Source of the DNA: Bacillota bacterium
Lineage (GTDB): Bacteria; Bacillota; Clostridia; Christensenellales; Aristaeellaceae
DNA length: 21,067 nucleotides
Reading direction: 5' to 3'
NCBI GenBank assembly: GCA_023421395.1
Contig: JAEZTL010000035.1
Location: 1-21,067 of the forward strand
Translations under genes and position numbers: made by a program
Shown here: positions 18,552 to 21,067 of the stretch, piece by piece
How positions within the stretch are numbered: position 1 is the stretch's first letter
Layout: every line of letters starts with the position of its first letter
Notes under the pieces: model-generated
What the model was told of the DNA's origin: nothing
Databases searched by the model: none
Seen by the model: the letters and a program-made list of their open reading frames with translations, nothing else

Positions 18552-19781
18552 GTGATTTCGTGCAGCCTCAAGCGAATGGAGGACAAGATTAAAACCTTTG
18601 CAGCCTTCGGTGATACCGGAAAGGGCGGCGTCACACGGTTTTCGCTGTCGCCCGAGGCGCTAAGCGCCCGGGCGGAGTTCGTCCGGCGAATGGAGGCCAT
18701 CGGCTGCGCCGTCGCCTCCGACGACATGGCCAACCTGTACGCGACGCTGCCCGGCGCTGAAAACTTGCCTGCCATCCTGACGGGCTCCCACCTGGATTCG
18801 GTGAAAAAGGGCGGCAACTATGACGGCGTACTGGGCGTATTGTCCGCGATGGAGGCGCTGGAAACCGTCGTCCGCGAGAAGATCCCTCACCGCCACCCGC
18901 TGACCGCCATGGTCTGGACCAACGAGGAGGGCGCGCGCTTCGAGCCCGCGATGATGTCCTCCGGCGTGGTCTGCGGAAAGTTCGACAAGGAAAAGATGCT
19001 CGCCTCCGTGGCCAAGGACGTGCCGGGACTCACCTTCGGCGAGGCGCTCCGCAAGAGCGGCTACGCCGGCGACGAAAAGAACCGCATGTCGCCGGACAAA
19101 TACGCGGCGCTCGTCGAACTGCACATCGAGCAGGGGCCGGTGCTGGAAGCCGAGGGATACGATATCGGCGTCGTCGAGGGCGTCGCCGGCATGATCAACT
19201 ATGAATTCACCTTCATCGGCCAGGCCGACCACGCCGGCACCACGCCCATGAAGTACCGAAAAGACGCGCTCTACGCCGCGGTGAAGACCATCCAGTACCT
19301 GCATGACGAGCTGGACGAGCTGGACCCCGCGCTGGTCTATACCACCGGCAAGATCTCCTGCCACCCCAACATCCACACCATCATCCCGGACGAGGTCCGC
19401 TTTACGCTGGACGCCCGGCACTATAACCCCGACGTGCTGCATCAGGCGCTGGCCATCATCGGCAGGATTCCGCCGGAGGTGGCGGGCTGCAAGGCCAGCC
19501 ATCAGGAGGCCTGGTCCAGAAAGTCCGTCGCCTTCTCCGGGGAGCTGGTGGACATGGTGGACAAAAGCGCCCAGGTTTGCGGGTATTCCGTCAAGCGCAT
19601 GGTGTCCGGCCCCGGCCATGATGCCCAGTACGCCGCGGACATACTGCCCACCGCGATGATCTTCGTGCCCTCCGAGCGCGGCCACAGCCATTGCGAGCTG
19701 GAGTATACCCCGGCGGAGGCGTGCGCGAAGGGTGTCAACGTGTTGATCCAGACGCTGCTCGCCATTGACCGGACGATGTGA
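18552..19781 (+). CDS. pydC: N-carbamoyl-beta-alanine / N-carbamoyl-amino-acid amidohydrolase (M20 family)
   Basis: This 409-residue dizinc hydrolase releases ammonia and CO2 from an N-carbamoyl amino acid. In this pathway it would yield beta-alanine from dihydrouracil or 3-aminoisobutyrate from dihydrothymine. Ligands and catalytic residues expected in the M20 carbamoylase group are present: His80 and Asp91 (SHLDS...NYDG), Glu125-Glu126 (TNEEGARF), His191 (ELHIEQGP) and His380 (GHSHCELEY). GQADHAGTTPM marks the dimerisation-domain substrate site. The GTG at 18552 has AAGGAGG 7 nt upstream and lies 17 bp after the preA stop. Relatives act on L-carbamoyl amino acids or on allantoate, so beta-ureidopropionase activity is inferred from the adjoining dihydropyrimidinase and dehydrogenase. 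It is the last gene of the cluster. Confidence 0.9.
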   Translation: MISCSLKRMEDKIKTFAAFGDTGKGGVTRFSLSPEALSARAEFVRRMEAIGCAVASDDMANLYATLPGAENLPAILTGSHLDSVKKGGNYDGVLGVLSAMEALETVVREKIPHRHPLTAMVWTNEEGARFEPAMMSSGVVCGKFDKEKMLASVAKDVPGLTFGEALRKSGYAGDEKNRMSPDKYAALVELHIEQGPVLEAEGYDIGVVEGVAGMINYEFTFIGQADHAGTTPMKYRKDALYAAVKTIQYLHDELDELDPALVYTTGKISCHPNIHTIIPDEVRFTLDARHYNPDVLHQALAIIGRIPPEVAGCKASHQEAWSRKSVAFSGELVDMVDKSAQVCGYSVKRMVSGPGHDAQYAADILPTAMIFVPSERGHSHCELEYTPAEACAKGVNVLIQTLLAIDRTM

Positions 19782-19921
19782 AGCGAGAGGAAAACGCCGG
19801 GTTTTCCGCCGGAAGGCGGCGCCTCCGGCCTTCGGCGTTGTCCGCTTGGGCGTGATCCGCACTTGTGGCCGGCGCGCCCGAAAATCCGTGAAAATTTCAG
19901 GCGTGCGCGGGCCGCTTCTCG

Positions 19922-19956
19922 AGGCGCCGAAAAACCCCGTGGGTTTTTCGGCGCCT
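19922..19956. repeat. Perfect 16-bp inverted repeat with 3-bp centre
   Basis: AGGCGCCGAAAAACCC (19922-19937) and GGGTTTTTCGGCGCCT (19941-19956) are exact reverse complements around CGT, and G-U and C-G pairs lengthen the stem at the base. The internal A5/T5 tracts make it nearly symmetrical on both strands, so it could serve as a bidirectional terminator or be a small palindromic repeat. Confidence 0.7.
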
Positions 19957-20017
19957 TGGCCTGTGCGGGCGTTTTCGCGGATTCGCCCGGGCGCGGCGCG
20001 TTTATCAATAGCGTATG

Positions 20018-20025
20018 GAAGGAGG
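20018..20025 (+). promoter_or_regulatory. Ribosome binding site fixing the DUF1801 start
   Basis: GAAGGAGG lies 7 nt before the ATG at 20033 and covers the region after an earlier in-frame ATG (20015), so 20033 is the better start. Confidence 0.75.
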
Positions 20026-20032
20026 GGTGGGT

Positions 20033-20473
20033 ATGACCATCGAGGCGCGCAGCCCGGAGGAATACCTGTCGAAGCTGCCGGAGCCGCGGCGCCGCGCCGT
20101 GGCGCGCCTTCGGGACGCCGTGAAAAGCAGCCTGCCGCCGGGGTTTGAGGAGCGCATGCAGTACGGCATGATTTCCTACGTGGTGCCCCACGCCATCCAC
20201 CCGCCCGGCTACCGGGCGAACCCGAAGGAGCCGCTACCCTTTCTCAGCATTGGCGCGCAGAAAAACCACATTGCGCTGTACCACATGGGGCTTGCCGCTT
20301 TCCCGGAAGTTCTCTCATGGTTTCGGGCGGAATACGAAAAGGCGGACGTTGGGAAGCTGGACATGGGCAGGGCCTGCGTGCGCTTCCGGCGGGAGGAAGG
20401 GATTCCCTTTGACCTGATCAAGGCGCTGGCAGGGAAGATCGACGTCGAGGCGTACGTGGCGAAAGTCTCGTAG
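20033..20473 (+). CDS. DUF1801 (YdhG-like) domain protein
   Basis: This 146-residue soluble protein opens with SPEEYLSKLPEPRRRAVARL and continues with MQYGMISYVVP, LPFLSIGAQKNHIALYHMG and KLDMGRACVRFRREEGIPFDLI, the pattern of the DUF1801/YdhG-like fold (a small alpha/beta domain). Some Bacillus relatives are annotated as iron chaperones, but the function of this branch is not established and none is assigned. It is separated from the pyrimidine cluster by a structured 251-bp gap and is followed closely by the acetyltransferase, so it probably belongs to a different transcript. No promoter with good boxes was seen for it. Confidence 0.8.
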   Translation: MTIEARSPEEYLSKLPEPRRRAVARLRDAVKSSLPPGFEERMQYGMISYVVPHAIHPPGYRANPKEPLPFLSIGAQKNHIALYHMGLAAFPEVLSWFRAEYEKADVGKLDMGRACVRFRREEGIPFDLIKALAGKIDVEAYVAKVS

Positions 20474-20495
20474 CGCGCGGAAAGGGGCGGGCGGC

Positions 20496-20960
20496 ATGTA
20501 CAGCGTTCAAAGGGCCCCGGCGGACAGCCCGGAGGCCGCGGAACTGATGCGGGAGCTGTCGGACATTCTTCGCGCCATCACCGGCCGGGGCGGCGAGGCC
20601 GGCTTCCGGATCGAGGACATGGACCACCCCCGCTCGGCTTTCGCCATCTGCTATCTGGACGGTGTGCCGGTGGGCTGCGGCGCAATCCGGGAATTTTTTC
20701 CGGACACGGCCGAGCTCAAGCGCATGTACGCGCGGCGCGCGGGCCGGGGTGCCGGCGGTGCGATCCTGCGGTTTCTGGAGGAGGAGGCCGCCCGGCTGGG
20801 GTATGCCCGGATCATTCTGGAGACGGGAACGGCCAACGAGCGGGCCGTGGGCTTCTACCTCGCGAGCGGCTACCGGGTGTGCGAGAACTTCGGCAAGTAT
20901 GCCGGCCGTGACGACAGCGTGTGTTTTTCCAAGGCTCTTTATACCAATCCAAAACATTAA
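20496..20960 (+). CDS. GNAT-family N-acetyltransferase
   Basis: This 154-residue protein has the GNAT order. An N-terminal beta-alpha part (about 1-60) is followed by the beta-strand VGCGAIREF (about 67-75), motif A with the acetyl-CoA loop RRAGRGAGGAIL (about 85-96), then LGYARIILETGTANERAVGFYLASGYR (about 106-132), typical of motif B. The substrate cannot be told; relatives acetylate amino acids, small amines or antibiotics. The ATG at 20496 follows a weak AAAGGGGCGG site, 22 bp after the DUF1801 stop, so the two genes are likely cotranscribed. Confidence 0.88.
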   Translation: MYSVQRAPADSPEAAELMRELSDILRAITGRGGEAGFRIEDMDHPRSAFAICYLDGVPVGCGAIREFFPDTAELKRMYARRAGRGAGGAILRFLEEEAARLGYARIILETGTANERAVGFYLASGYRVCENFGKYAGRDDSVCFSKALYTNPKH

Positions 20961-21067
20961 TTCTTCGTTGGGCTGGCTCTTTTCGCGCAGAACGGTGTCG
21001 CCTTCCGCTCAAAATAGCGCTGCTATTCCTCGCTCCGGCTCCTTGTTCTGCATCGAAAATCTCTCAG
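20961..21067 (+). repeat. Nested inverted repeats after the acetyltransferase
   Basis: An inner hairpin AATAGC-GCT-GCTATT (21013-21027) sits inside an outer pair GCAGAAC (20987-20993) and GTTCTGC (21045-21051), whose flanks TTTCG and CGAAA also match imperfectly. No U-run follows within the window. It may be a terminator-like or dispersed palindromic element cut off by the window end. Confidence 0.4.

Larger units (their letters stand above)
19782..20032. other. Structured non-coding gap after the pyrimidine cluster
   Basis: These 251 bp hold no credible gene. Near the left end AACGCCG (19793-19799) pairs with CGGCGTT (19833-19839), enclosing CCGCC/GGCGG (19806-19819) with a GGAA loop. In the middle lies a perfect 16-bp inverted repeat (19922-19956). 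The message of the cluster probably ends here, but neither structure has a clear trailing U-run. Confidence 0.5.

Overview
The window (21,067 bp, clearly GC-rich) looks like chromosome from a high-GC anaerobic Firmicute of the Clostridia type. This is inferred from strong AAGGAGG-like ribosome sites, frequent TTG/GTG starts, a PucR-family regulator and a clostridial-style pyrimidine catabolic cluster. No rRNA, tRNA, CRISPR array, transposase or phage gene was found, and nothing in the sequence names a species.

Left part (79-7611) is a nitrogen-assimilation neighbourhood. It holds the large subunit of glutamate synthase (gltB, minus strand), then, divergently, a YdcF-type DUF218 protein and a glutamine-hydrolysing asparagine synthetase. 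The 312-bp divergent gap carries two well-formed sigma-A-type promoters. The gltB leader contains a terminator-like hairpin.

Central and right part (7857-19781) reads as one catabolic island on the plus strand. It runs: PucR regulator; class III aminotransferase; iron-type alcohol dehydrogenase; ABC transporter ATPase, two different permeases and a THI5/NMT1-type binding protein; dihydropyrimidinase; PreA-type dihydropyrimidine dehydrogenase; and an M20 N-carbamoyl amidohydrolase. Together they can be read as uptake of a pyrimidine, then uracil -> dihydrouracil -> N-carbamoyl-beta-alanine -> beta-alanine + NH3 + CO2 -> malonate semialdehyde -> 3-hydroxypropionate. Both nitrogens would be released, one as ammonia and one probably as glutamate or alanine. 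Two small genes, a DUF1801 protein and a GNAT acetyltransferase, follow.

The most unusual item is the binding protein (14379-15467). Its sequence blocks are in circularly permuted order: the segment that normally forms the C-terminal two thirds of a THI5-like protein comes directly after the signal peptide, and the normal N-terminal segment (LKWLPQAQF...) comes last. It also lacks a lipobox. Second is the dehydrogenase, which carries the N-terminal iron-sulfur module of full-length dihydropyrimidine dehydrogenase but no FAD/NADPH module, and no PreT gene lies in the window. Third, at least three transcripts (gltB, pucR, aminotransferase) share the layout promoter - GC-rich hairpin - U-run - ribosome site, which suggests leader attenuation.
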